Source: Beverwykella pulmonaria (lineage: Eukaryota; Ascomycota; Dothideomycetes; Pleosporales; Melanommataceae). From it: a DNA stretch of 64,000 nucleotides. The notes beneath the pieces were generated by a model. The model had not been told where the DNA came from, did not search any database, and saw only the letters and a program-made list of their open reading frames with translations. This document shows positions 33,835-43,969 of this stretch, piece after piece. The stretch is taken from assembly GCA_001599595.1 (NCBI GenBank), contig BCHH01000011.1, positions 393,894 through 457,893 on the forward strand, in the 5' to 3' direction. Position 1 is the first letter of the stretch. The number at the start of each line of letters is the position of its first letter. Made by a program: the position numbers and the translations under genes.

Positions 33835-34800
33835 TCAGCCTTTGATAGTCTCCTGGTTATCATTGTCCGGATTAACACGAATCACAGTGACGTCACTGGG
33901 AAGATACGGCCACTCGTTCAAATCCCACACCGTACCCGTTTTCCAATTTGTTCCGGTAGTATCACTGGGAAGCATAACATATACGGTGCCGGAAGAACTC
34001 CTAGCCAGGGCCTCCGAAGCGCGGGCGTTGAATAGTGACGCCACTTCAGGTGGTTGATTGACTTGGAATTGATCTGGCCAAGTAGAGTCTTTCCATAGGC
34101 TTGACAGCGTTCTATAGCCATTTCCTTGCTTGTTCGCCCATTGGACTGCTTTTGTCAAGAAGCCCCCAGGCCCGGAATAGAAGAGAGATTTATTTGGAGG
34201 CACATTGATCTGGGCCATGATATCACTGACACTGGGTACCATGGAGGTGTCGACGGTGGGGGATGTACATCTTTTCCCGCGTTTGGACAGCGGACAGCCT
34301 TCATCATTTGGAGGCTCTCCGTTTCCAGTCTCCGGGTTGCTCGGGTCGGGTACGGTAGGGTCCCCGGGTTTAGGCGTAACAGGTTTCGGAGTAACAGGTT
34401 CTGGGGTAACAGGTTCCGGGGTAACAGGTTCCGGGGTAATGGGTTCGGGAGTGACAGGTTCGGGAGTGACAGGTTCGGGAGTGACAGGTTCGGGAGTGAC
34501 AGGTTCGGGAGTGACAGGTTCTGGAGTGACAGGTTCTGGAGTGACAGGTTCGGGAGCAACTGGCTCAGGAATGACAGCTTTGGGAAGGATAGGGTCGAAA
34601 ACAACAGGCTCGATTGGAAACCTGGGGAGAATAGGAAGAGCAACTCGTCGCTTCTGCTTGTTGATTGCGTTGACCTCGAAGTCGCGGACTGGAAGTGATG
34701 AAGATGAGAGTGCTAAATCGTTTGGAATCGCTCGAGCATGTGCTCCCAATTTGCTGCCGAAGGCCACAAGCCCTGCAAGGGCTATGAGAGAAAATCGCAT
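33835..34800 (-). CDS. Secreted protein with PEPVT tandem repeats and an unidentified C-terminal domain
   Basis: A single exon encodes 321 residues. Residues 1 to about 24 are a signal peptide. A K-Q-K-R-R site near residue 50 and S-K-R-G-K-R near 173 are likely Kex2-type cleavage sites. Between them lie about 13 five-residue units of the form P-E-P-V-T, a rigid extended linker. The C-terminal 140 residues form a globular domain starting S-L-F-Y-S-G-P-G-G-F and including W-D-L-N-E-W-P-Y-L-P near the end. I do not recognise this domain with certainty. Its layout resembles C-terminal domains of some secreted fungal proteins suspected to be enzymes or toxins. It is a candidate effector. Confidence 0.8.
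   Translation of the reverse strand: MRFSLIALAGLVAFGSKLGAHARAIPNDLALSSSSLPVRDFEVNAINKQKRRVALPILPRFPIEPVVFDPILPKAVIPEPVAPEPVTPEPVTPEPVTPEPVTPEPVTPEPVTPEPVTPEPITPEPVTPEPVTPEPVTPKPVTPKPGDPTVPDPSNPETGNGEPPNDEGCPLSKRGKRCTSPTVDTSMVPSVSDIMAQINVPPNKSLFYSGPGGFLTKAVQWANKQGNGYRTLSSLWKDSTWPDQFQVNQPPEVASLFNARASEALARSSSGTVYVMLPSDTTGTNWKTGTVWDLNEWPYLPSDVTVIRVNPDNDNQETIKG
34371..34575. repeat. 15-bp coding tandem repeat (PEPVT units)
   Basis: About 13 copies of a 15-bp unit, read on the plus strand as ACAGGTTCGGGAGTG with small changes, encode the PEPVT linker. The units in the middle are identical or nearly so, which suggests recent slippage and a copy number that varies between strains. Confidence 0.85.
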
Positions 34801-36872
34801 TGTATAAATGATTGTAAAAGTTCAACAAGGACTGGAATCGTGCACCAGGTAAATAAGAATCGGTAAGAGAAGTTTTTAGAATTCCACAAAAGATACAAGA
34901 AACTGAGGGAGGACAGAGCGATCACCTTGACCTTTTCAATGCAAACCAACGTCGTCGTCCTCTTGACTTCCTTTGTCATACTTTTAGTTGCTTGATTCCT
35001 GCTGGAAGTTTTGAAACTTGATTCCGAAAATTATCAAATGTACAATCTCCGACAGCCAGAAATATATCAATACACAGCCCCGCGATGAGAGGATTTTGAC
35101 GGCTCATGCAGTTGTAGGATGGCCATGGCAGAGTTGTGTGAAAGGAGTTTCTACCCTTGTTTATACCGGTTGCTAAAATGGGTTAGTTCACATCCACCCC
35201 GGGCACTGCAGGATCTCGCGAGAGACCTTACATCTCGCAAAGGTGGCTGGCTTGTCCGTGCTTATGCGCAGTTCTAACAAGCTTTGTCCGTGCTGATCCG
35301 CAGCTCTAACAAGCTTTGTCCGTGCTTATTCGCAGCTCTAACAAGCTTTGTCCGTGCTTATTCACAAGCTTTGTCTGATGCTTATGTTTAGCCCCAGCGG
35401 CTTGGGGGCGCTTATTCGAACTTCCTCTGACACGGTGAGCGACTCGCTTTTGCCAAAGGCGGCACGTTTCAGCTAATCTGGTGTAGTAGAGACGTTCTTT
35501 TGGGAAAGGAAGCCACGGTGAGATTTCTCGCCCCGATGGCCAAGCGCCAGCAGGGATCGAGAGCTTTCCATTGGCTAACCCCGCAGGATCTTCGGAGGCG
35601 CATCCTGTATATGACGGTCAATTAATTGCAGTGCTGCTTCTCCGCCAATGTGAGTGTCATCATGAGAGCCGCCTACGCTGAGCTGAGTGTGATTGCTGAG
35701 CGTGAAAGCTGAAATCTTCTCTTATTCGTCGGTGAATTAAGGGTCTCTACGAAACTCGAAACTCGAAACCCACCCCTGATCCTGCGACCTGTGATCGTGA
35801 GATCCTTCAATAAACGAACGATCACAACATCATTACGAGGCTCACTCTGGTCCCGCAGCACAGCTCATACCACAGTTAAACCGTTTCATGAAACCTGGAT
35901 CCTTTGGCAAAGTTTCGAAATCAAACTTACGCTGACTCTTTTGTTGGATTCCGACCGACGGGTACCGTTTTTTGTTTATTTGATGGTAAAATCTCCGGTG
36001 CTTACGGGATGGCTCAGACCCAGAACCGTGGACTATCTTTCTATAGTGGGGTGAGCGTAGGAGAGGGGAAACAACAACTTTCGACTCTAGAAGCGCCCAG
36101 TTATTTACAAGGGCGACTTGGCGATCCATTACCTGAGTAAAGTGGAGGTCAAATTAGCCATGATTAGGGCATCAGGCGGATGAGTTGGTCCACAACGTAA
36201 TGTTTTCATTTTCATATCCTAGCAGCTCGTGGCCCAAAGTCTTGTCACTATTTTATTGCAAATAAGTAGTAGGAGCTAGATATTACGCTATACGCTGGAG
36301 AATTTTTTAGTTGTATATCTAAACGATATACAGGAAAAAACTATCCACACATTTCTGGGTACGTCCCAAACAACGCGAGATATGGCTAGTCAAACCTAGA
36401 GTAAATTTCGAATGCATCCATGATTGTGGTCTTGGAGACGAGAGTTCCATGCATGGCATATTTCGGCCATCACTTCCAAGCCGCAAACTTTTCAATACGG
36501 CGTCTTATGGAATATGAGCTCTCTCTCTCTCTCTATAAACTTGATCACTCTAGTTCTTCTTCACCACCGGATTCGATGTTGAGCCACTGGTAAGTATTAT
36601 ACATAGATCAACTGTCTATGGACTTCAAGTTTTACAGCGTAGACGGATTCGCATAGTTTGAGGAGCGGGAAGATGCATCCGAGAAGAAGATTCGAAATGA
36701 AAGGCAAAAGTAAGGCTCATTGGTAGAATTGCATTGCAACAACAAGTTTCAAACTAAAGTAATAGAATACAAGAACAAAAAAATATCAAACAATCAACAA
36801 TGTCAAATCCAACAAAAACCCCAATACTCCACGCTCATCTCTTCCACCCTCCAAAAACTCAAATTTTAAGGC
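34801..36872. other. Intergenic region with a tandem repeat
   Basis: No gene is supported. A 32-bp tandem repeat lies at 35250-35390 and a short CT microsatellite near 36519-36534. Open frames around 35790-36140 overlap on both strands and show no family signature. Confidence 0.5.
35250..35390. repeat. Tandem repeat, unit about 32 bp, four to five copies
   Basis: Units begin CTTTGTCCGTGCTTATTCGC, continue with AGCTCTAACAAG, and start near 35251, 35282, 35313, 35345 and 35368 (the last two shortened). There are no unique spacers, so this is a simple minisatellite. Confidence 0.75.
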
Positions 36873-37379
36873 TCAGCTCGTAATTGTGCCCATCTTGCTG
36901 CAGTCAGCGTTACCCGAGACAAGCATATTGTAACCGTTGCCCCAGAATTGGTAAGCCCTGATCGGGGTGTCGTCATCGGCAGGCGGACCGCCATAGCAGT
37001 CATGGTAGGTATCGTCAAGCTGGTGACCCAAGACGCTAGGTTCGTAGGGGATGTTTTGTCCACTGGGAGTTGCATCGACGCACAATGAGAAGCTCGTCTG
37101 GCCGCCGCAAGAGATCATTGTGCAGTGGCCGGGCGTGCCCCAGATGATCGCTGGCGGCTCTGGGTCGCCATCAGAAGTGACTCCATCGAGGTAGAAGAGA
37201 CCATGCATGATGGCACGCTGCGTGGCCGACTGGTACATGTCGAGGCCGCAGTTGCTCGAGGGATTTAAGCGCTTGCCGAGATAGGCAGTGGCAGGAGAAG
37301 TGTTGGGCTCGGCGTTTGAGACAGGTGCGGTGGCAGCCAGGTTGGCGACACTGAGCAGAGTAGCGAGGAAAAACTTCAT
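36873..37379 (-). CDS. Small secreted cysteine-containing protein
   Basis: A single exon encodes 168 residues. The first 18 residues form a signal peptide, and a G-K-R site near residue 36 may be a pro-peptide cleavage site. Six Cys (44, 86, 91, 100, 128, 160) fit three disulphides. The mature part is rich in Gly, Asp, Pro and Tyr, with no membrane segment. I do not recognise a domain. Size, signal and cysteines make it a candidate apoplastic effector. It is divergent from the secreted aerolysin-like candidate, about 910 bp away. Confidence 0.78.
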   Translation of the reverse strand: MKFFLATLLSVANLAATAPVSNAEPNTSPATAYLGKRLNPSSNCGLDMYQSATQRAIMHGLFYLDGVTSDGDPEPPAIIWGTPGHCTMISCGGQTSFSLCVDATPSGQNIPYEPSVLGHQLDDTYHDCYGGPPADDDTPIRAYQFWGNGYNMLVSGNADCSKMGTITS

Positions 37380-38292
37380 TTTGAACTTTGATTTGGAAAT
37401 TCAAAGATTGATAAAGAGTGATCTGGGGAAATCAAGCCGAAGGATAGGCTGAAGTGTTCGTCGAATGAAAGGCTGGATGAGAAGAGGAGAAGAGCAGAAG
37501 AGCTGTGGTTTGTGACTGGAATGAAGATATTTGATGGGCGGAGAGAGACGTTCTTATTCTTTTCAAACAGTGCTAAGCCTTGAAATTTTTGGGTCTTCAT
37601 GATTCTAAATTCGGCTGTAGGCATGAATATGCAGTAGCACCGGAAATCCAGCCAACTCGACCACGGTGACCGGAAATTAACTGTTGGCCGAGTCTGCCTC
37701 GACTTGTCATATTGTTGCATCGAGAATGACAAGCACGCATATGGCACATATTCCCAAGGTGAAGTTGTCTACAAGCGAAAAGCACTGACCATGTTTACCC
37801 AAGTAAATCTGACAGGGGCCGAAACATGCAAAGTAAGCTTAAGCCCTTGCTATGACCACAGCTTGGATCCTACTACATGAACAACGATGAAGAAGGGTTA
37901 TGCGGAGAATAAAGGATCAAACTACCTGCTCGCAGATTAAGGGCTCCGTCTAGACGCCGGAGGATTGTCCAATTTTAACATTGTTACCGAACTTCGATCT
38001 TGACTGTACCAATTTCCAATTTCATCAAGGGCACAGCCTTCAGTATGGAGTCCGGGCGGCTAACATCTAGCAGTAGACCTAGAGTGTCAATGGCCCTGGA
38101 AGGATAAGAGACACTGGCACCTCTTCAATAACCTACTCCATCATCTACATGCTTTCAACGAATTGTTAGAGGCTTCCTCATTCTTTATTTCTCCCAGTCC
38201 CGTATATTTTACCGCTGTTTTAGTGCTTCCCGCAAGCTTTCGTCAATCATTTTCTTGCCCTTTAGATAGCCTAGTCGCTCATTCTTTTCACA
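37380..38292. promoter_or_regulatory. Divergent intergenic region between two secreted-protein genes
   Basis: These 913 bp separate the starts at 37379 (minus) and 38293 (plus). No specific regulator site is evident, but joint regulation of the two secreted proteins is possible. Confidence 0.4.
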
Positions 38293-39574
38293 ATGTTCAG
38301 CACCCTCATCTCTCCAGCATTCGCTACTGCCGCATTGGTGTCTTTGATTCCTATGGCACTCGCGGACCCCCAGGTCATTCCGTGCGCAATAGGATCCGGC
38401 ACTGAGAATGGGTGCTCGTTCTGCAACGACACTTTGGGCATCAACGTCACTCCTTGGTCTGCGGCCACATCCGATCCTACTTTCGATGTGCCTGATGCTG
38501 CGTCCAAAACCGGTGGTGGTTATGATGTGTGGTGGGTGAGTAGCGATTCTACCCGAGACTCTTGCACTTGTACTTGAGATCGAAAACTAAGCCTCACCTC
38601 CATAGAATATCTACCAGCCCGATCCGGGTTGCCGCATCATTCTCACGGAACCGTACACCACCGATAAGGGCAGCATCAACTCGCAGCTCTCGGGCAATGT
38701 CGTTCTATCTGTGACACACGGTGGATGCTATTTTGCGCATGTCGGTACTGGCGGTGTCGCTGCAGGATTCTGCTGCGGCTCAGGCGACTGCGGTCTTGCA
38801 GGCGCCCTTCCAGCTAAGAAGAAGCGCGAATTGTCGCCGAGCAGAATCATGCGCGACTTGCACCCCCGCAAGACCGAACGCGACGTCAGCAACGTGGAGG
38901 CCCGCTGCTGGGATGGCCAGGGGTGTGGCCCACCCCCACCTCCACCCCCTCCAGCCCAGCCTGACATCACAGTAAAGTCAACTCCGCTCTCTCACGGGAC
39001 TCTATCCTAATACCTGCCATCTAGTGCTCTGCTCCCACGCCTAACGGCGACACTTATACCAAGGCTGGACCACAACAGATTGACGGAAATACATTGAACT
39101 GCAACGGCGGCGGGGCGTGTGATCTATCGCCGTCCATGTCCGTTACCGCCTCGGACTCGATTACGAACGAACAGTCGACTACTATTACCACAACTACGGG
39201 CGTCTCCGTTAGTATGACGGCTGGTTTTATGCTCATTGGCCCCATGGCGTCTGTCACGGCTGGTGTTAACCAGGACTGGTCTAATGCAGTGACCACCGCC
39301 ATGTCCGAGACGACATCGAACTCGATCACCAAATCTCTCACACTGACCATCGGTCTCGTGCCTGGAGCCAATTTCAACCGTGAGTGCTATTTTCTTACCA
39401 TATCACGGACCGACGGGCTAATGATGCTGAATAGTCTGGTTCACGCCAACACTCAAGTGCCAATCGTACACGATGACTTGCAACGGCGTCCAGCAATCAA
39501 TCGAGAAGTGCTCCCCTGTGCTTGACGGCAATGGCAATCCGACCGGAGACCACGGTGTTATGACTGTAGGCTAG
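38293..39574 (+). CDS. Secreted protein with an aerolysin-like, Ser/Thr-rich beta region (candidate pore-forming fold)
   Basis: Exons 38293-38535, 38606-38971, 39025-39379 and 39435-39574 join in frame to 367 residues. Residues 1-24 are a signal peptide. The N-terminal part has many paired Cys (including C-C-G-S-G-D-C-G) and basic K-K-K-R and R-K-T-E-R sites, then a stretch of eight Pro. The C-terminal part has long alternating Ser/Thr/Val strands (for example T-T-I-T-T-T-T-G-V-S-V-S), then L-V-P-G-A-N-F-N and a W-F-T-P segment with paired Cys. That pattern is typical of aerolysin/ETX-MTX2-type pore-forming domains. The family call is structural inference; a non-toxic secreted beta protein remains possible. 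Confidence 0.72.
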
Positions 39575-39815
39575 AGGGATATTTAGAGTAGTGTCGGAAG
39601 GATAACCTTGTTGGCGACCCAAATTAGTATGGCGCAACAGAGCTTCTAGGTTTCATTTCCTAAAGCGACATAGAATCTTGTACAATAAAATTCGCATTCG
39701 GCTTGTAGGTTGCTCTAGTTAAGTATATAAGAAGTGATACGAATACAAAGGCGCAAGCTTCAAAATTGAGATTTTTGTATAAATAGTAAGGCTTCTGTAA
39801 GCCGAGGACAACACA

Positions 39816-40075
39816 ACTCAAGTGGATATGCTTCTAATCAGTCTATAGCACTATATCTCAGCTGTACGTTACATTTTGTAATCCCGGGAAATCACTACCA
39901 GTGAAGTGGATATGCCACTAATTAATCAGTCCGCAACCCATATATATATATATAAGCTGTACATTACATACACCATGCACATCAGACCCATACACATACA
40001 CAATACACATCATCAATACAACATCATACCCCAAATCGCTACCTTGCTTACACATACATCATACATAACACAACC
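39816..40075 (+). repeat. LTR-like dispersed repeat, copies 5 and 6 in tandem
   Basis: Two copies follow each other in the same orientation. The first is degenerate (AAGTGGATATGCTTCTAATC). The second is fuller (AAGTGGATATGCCACTAAT, then a TATATA run, AAGCTGTACATTACATACA and ACACAATACACATCATC). Both lack the intact CACGTG box of copies 1, 2 and 4. Confidence 0.55.
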
Positions 40076-40771
40076 ACATCATACACATGCATATACCACT
40101 ATATCTTTTCTCGCCACCCTGCTTACACACATTGATGGTGGCAAGGGGAAAGGGTCTGGCTGGATGTCGCCGTACCGGAATATGATGTGGAAGTTTGTCA
40201 TGACATTGTGAGAAATGGACGTCGAGTTAAAGTTTGTCGTAGACTAGGATGATGAGAGAACGGAGGGGAATCTTGTATTCTGTGTAAGGAAGGAGGTGTT
40301 GGGGTATAGTGTTCTACTTAGGCCGTGGTACTCGAAAGGGAGGTTTCTCTGGTGGACGTACGTGGAGAGCATTGCTTTTGGAAATTGAGACTCTTGGAAT
40401 TAAGTAGCGTGGCGACACGAGCAAACTCAGCTGTGCATAGAGGGTGCGAACATTCCAGAGCTGGAGGCTAAGCGCGGCTTATGCTGATGATGCAGTGCTT
40501 ACTCCGTAGTACAAGATTACTCCTCAAGTAAAAAGATATTGGCCGCTGAGGTAGCTGCACTTCAGCTGTGCAAAGCAACCTATCCAAGTAACCCATCCCG
40601 ACCTTAATGTTGAAGTATGGACGCTAGGTAACAGAAAGGGAAATAAATAAAATCGGTTGACTAGAGTTACTCTGGTCACGGTGCCCACGTAACAATTTCA
40701 CTCTCATGTTGCTTACCGCTTATCTGAAGGCTAAGTCCACCGAGAGAACTCCCTGTAACACGCAAAGCGAA

Positions 40772-40778
40772 TATAAAA
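40772..40778 (+). promoter_or_regulatory. TATA box of the KP4-like gene
   Basis: TATAAAA lies 153 bp upstream of the ATG and is followed by CT-rich and CA-rich leader sequence, as is common in highly expressed fungal genes. Confidence 0.5.
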
Positions 40779-40930
40779 GCTCTCTTCCTCATCGCTTTCA
40801 ATCCAGCAATCAACTCCTATCAAACAATAAGCAAGATTTGGTTCTTTATATCTACATTTGTCCATATCACTTAATCACCTCCCTGAAATTGAAAACCTCT
40901 TTATTCTTCCAACAAACCACCAGCACCACA

Positions 40931-41329
40931 ATGCATATACCAGCTACTATCCTCAACATCGTACTTGCCTTCGGCACCCACGCCACAGCTATCGGCATCA
41001 ACTGTCAAGGCAGTAGCAACTGCGGCCTATTCGGCACCGCGTCCCTCAACGATGTCATCAACGCTGCGCAAAATGCCGGCGACGACTACGTCTTCCAGAA
41101 TGGCGAGCATGTTGCTTGTGTTCAATTCGGCCCGGGTGGTACTCCCGGCGGCTCTCTCTGCGCATTTCCTCAGGGTACTGCAAACGGTATTGAAGGTTGG
41201 AAGGCCAAACAGCTATTGGGTTTCCTAAAGGACCACCAGTGTTCTCGCTGCGGAAGCGTGCCACTCAACTTTCCGAATGACAACAATATTGCTACTGCAG
41301 GCGAGTTAACTGTCAACTGGGTCCAGTGA
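40931..41329 (+). CDS. KP4-family secreted killer-toxin-like protein
   Basis: A single exon encodes 132 residues from the ATG at 40931; an upstream in-frame extension from 40706 lacks secretion features. Residues 1 to about 20 are a signal peptide. The mature protein has the family pattern: G-I-N-C-Q-G-S-S-N-C near the start, H-V-A-C-V, S-L-C-A-F-P-Q, then C-x2-C-G-S-V-P and L-T-V-N-W-V at the end. Six Cys (25, 31, 63, 77, 104, 107) fit three disulphides. The founding KP4 protein blocks calcium uptake in competing fungi, and ascomycete relatives have been linked to fungal or plant growth inhibition. The role here is inferred. The frame is intact, with a TATA box upstream. Confidence 0.85.
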   Translation: MHIPATILNIVLAFGTHATAIGINCQGSSNCGLFGTASLNDVINAAQNAGDDYVFQNGEHVACVQFGPGGTPGGSLCAFPQGTANGIEGWKAKQLLGFLKDHQCSRCGSVPLNFPNDNNIATAGELTVNWVQ

Positions 41330-43041
41330 TTATCTTTAGCGGAGTTAGGGAGGGGCAAAGGGTTTAACCTATTTTTGTTTGCTCGAACCTCCAGAATAGG
41401 ATGAGGAAGTTGTGATCTTTTAGGATAGCTTATGGCAGAACACGGTCCTTGCGCATGTTTTGCTGTTCACGCTCGTTAGTTAGACAATACACTTGTCTTA
41501 ATACTAGAATTTGTTTATTTGAATGTCTTTCAGCCTGTACGATACAATTCAAGTAAATCTTGGGATGCATGACCAACATTGTAACGCGTTTTAATGGAAC
41601 CGATTTGCTATAGGGAAAGTCGTCACTTAATCATGCAATGGGTTTCAGCATAGAAAGCCCCCCTACAACTTCATCTTTGTCTCTGTTTATCTCCACCTCC
41701 CGAAATCATCACACCTTGGACAAATACTGGCCAAACACGCAACAATCGATATTTCCCAACCCCTTCAATATGCCATCAACAGTTTAAATTAATGGGCGCC
41801 ATTGATGGAGCCCCCGAGAAAGAAATCGAAGAAGCCACTTCAAAATGCTGTCCCCGAGCCTGATGTTACAGCCTCAGGCAGGAAGACTTGCGCACGTAAT
41901 AGTGTCCAGGTTCATGTTGGCGTAGTCTCGCGTGCTGTGGCCCGCGTAGGACCAAATCTCGCACAACGAAAGACTTAAAGGTGCGGTCTCCTAGCAGCGC
42001 AAGTCGTTGTTATCCACAACAAGGTGCATTGTCCCGTTGAAATGAAGTAGTTGCGCACTTTCTGATACCTTGAGTACTTGGACACATGGTAGCTTGTTCT
42101 TGAAAGTTTATCCGATTGTCGCCTCAATTTGATGGACCTTACTTGCTATATTGAAGATTTCGTGATGGCCCCACTGAGGAGGGGGTACCGACGTGACCTC
42201 TGTGCTGATAGATCCAGCAACATTTAATCGCGTTGAAAGAAGAGATTTAGGAGACGACATGTGAGTCCAAATTGCTAGCCTTGAGGGTTGGGAAGCTGTG
42301 TGAGAAAGTGATAGACTCGGGTACCGAGATAGCTAGCTTTTCATGACGGACATGTGGGGACTGGAAATCAGGTCGAAGGTTCGTAAGTTTGTTGAGTTTG
42401 AGAGCCTCGAGCTGTTTCCTTGAAAGTGGCTTGGTATTGGCCTTACTATATATACTGTTTTGTGTTCGCCTTGATGAGATACTGTGCGTTTGTCTTGATC
42501 CTATGTAGATTAATTGTCTTTGATAAGTGATTTCGTTGATACAGGAATAACTTGGAAAGGGTAAAGTCGGGTGTCCGATCGAACATTTAACTCGTATCAG
42601 TAAGTCGTGCTTCTTTGCCATTGTTAGCAGGCCTGTAAATTATTGGGATTGGTGCTTCGTGGCTGCCTCTACATCAAGAGCGAGACGACCACATTTGCAG
42701 TAGTGGATGGACCAAGGGAATTGCCATACTAACAAATCATCAACCAGTAATTGGGAATTCAGTAAGAAGACGTGGTCTGTAACAGTGATGAGATGTGACA
42801 GTGCTGTGATGATCACACCTGCTAGTGCATGGCATCCGGATTCTTAATTAACTTCGGGGACATACCAGCATGTCAATGCTGTTAAACAACTAGAAAGTTG
42901 AGCTCGCTTGTGGCCATCTTCAAGGTACATATGGGAGTTTCCTGAGGTGTTGCTAGCTTATTTGTAAGGGTTTTCTGATGGGGACAATGATCAAAATGGA
43001 GACTGCGTTGCTCTGGGTCAGATCAAGTCAGAGCAGCTTAT
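41330..43041. other. Gene-poor stretch
   Basis: No supported gene. The longest ATG-started frame, 42621-42247 (minus, 124 residues), has no recognisable domain and an Ile/Ser/Lys-rich composition like translated non-coding DNA. The region ends at the target duplication of the next transposon. Confidence 0.5.
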
Positions 43042-43049
43042 ATGCTGTC

Positions 43050-43969
43050 CAGCGTGGTCAACGTACCGTAGTACGCCGTACAATTACGGACCGTAATGGT
43101 GAATTGCTCCGTACGTACGTAACAGCCATATGAGCCATACCGTAGCCGTATTTGTATATAATTTGACCCGTAATTACGGCTGTACGGCCGCCTTCTTTAG
43201 TGGTATTTTGGCTGTTTCGGCAGCTGATTTTGATGTAGCACAACACCTGAATCAATCACTAAGCGTCGCAGGCTATATTGCCTTAAGTGTTTGGCTGAAC
43301 CCAACGCAGTAGCTTATTAACCTTTGCATACAAAATAGAGCAATACTTACCATCTTAGGCTTTGCAATCATCTCAAGCTTTAGCCGCGTATACGCCCTAT
43401 TATACTGCCACGCTGAGGAGAGCTTTTGAAGCTTCTACTAGCCGCCTGCTGTTACTAGAGCTATCTTAGCTATCTTAATCGTGTGAGAGTACTCAAGGCG
43501 TTTTTTTTTAGCAATTTTATGAGGCATGGTGTGACAATATTATACATCGCCAGCCCCTGAAGGCCCTCTGGCAGGCTACGGGCCAGCCACGGGCCAGTCA
43601 TGGGCCAGTCACGGGTCCTCGAAAGAATCACGTGACTAAGATAAGGTCACGTGACCTCACAGGAGTATATAACCTTCTCAACGTTCCTGAGTCAACCTCA
43701 AAGATTTATCTCAATACAATCGTACACCTATATTCAAGCTCCCTACTTAAGAAACTCCTTACACAAAGCTCAACACCAAGAAAACGATCACCAATTACCT
43801 AATTTGGAAAGTGCTATACGCTCCGTAGCATACCCTGGATGCCCTGCTACGGTTACGGACCGTAATCCACCTTTTTTGGCGGTCGCCGTACGTACGTAAC
43901 CACCATACAAGCCGTACCGTACAGCAACAAGGACCTCCCGTACCGTACTACGCTACGTTGACTACGCTG
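43050..43969. mobile_element. hAT-like DNA transposon (non-autonomous), 920 bp
   Basis: The first 26 bases (from 43050, cagcgtggtcaacgtaccgt and on) match the reverse complement of the last 26 at 24 positions. The 8 bases outside each end are ATGCTGTC (43042-43049) and ATGCTATC (43970-43977), an 8-bp target duplication with one G-to-A change. Subterminal regions both carry the palindrome TTACGGACCGTAA and a GTACGTACGTAAC motif. Inside, the minus strand has a short stretch translating to basic protein (M-P-H-K-I-A-K-K-K-R) with stops, possibly a transposase relic. Confidence 0.82.

Larger units (their letters stand above)
39575..40930. other. Intergenic region with two LTR-like repeat copies
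   Basis: No gene is seen. Repeat copies lie at about 39816-39880 and 39896-40075. The last 200 bases are the likely promoter and leader of the KP4-like gene. Confidence 0.5.

Noticed and set aside
34205..34807. 200-codon plus-strand frame with G-S-G-V-T repeats
   Set aside because: It is the antisense shadow of the PEPVT repeats; the minus-strand frame has the signal peptide and a globular domain.
35250..35390. CRISPR-like array
   Set aside because: Units follow each other directly without unique spacers, and the genome is eukaryotic.
42247..42621. 124-codon minus-strand ORF
   Set aside because: It has an ATG but no domain, no upstream promoter pattern and lies in decayed sequence.
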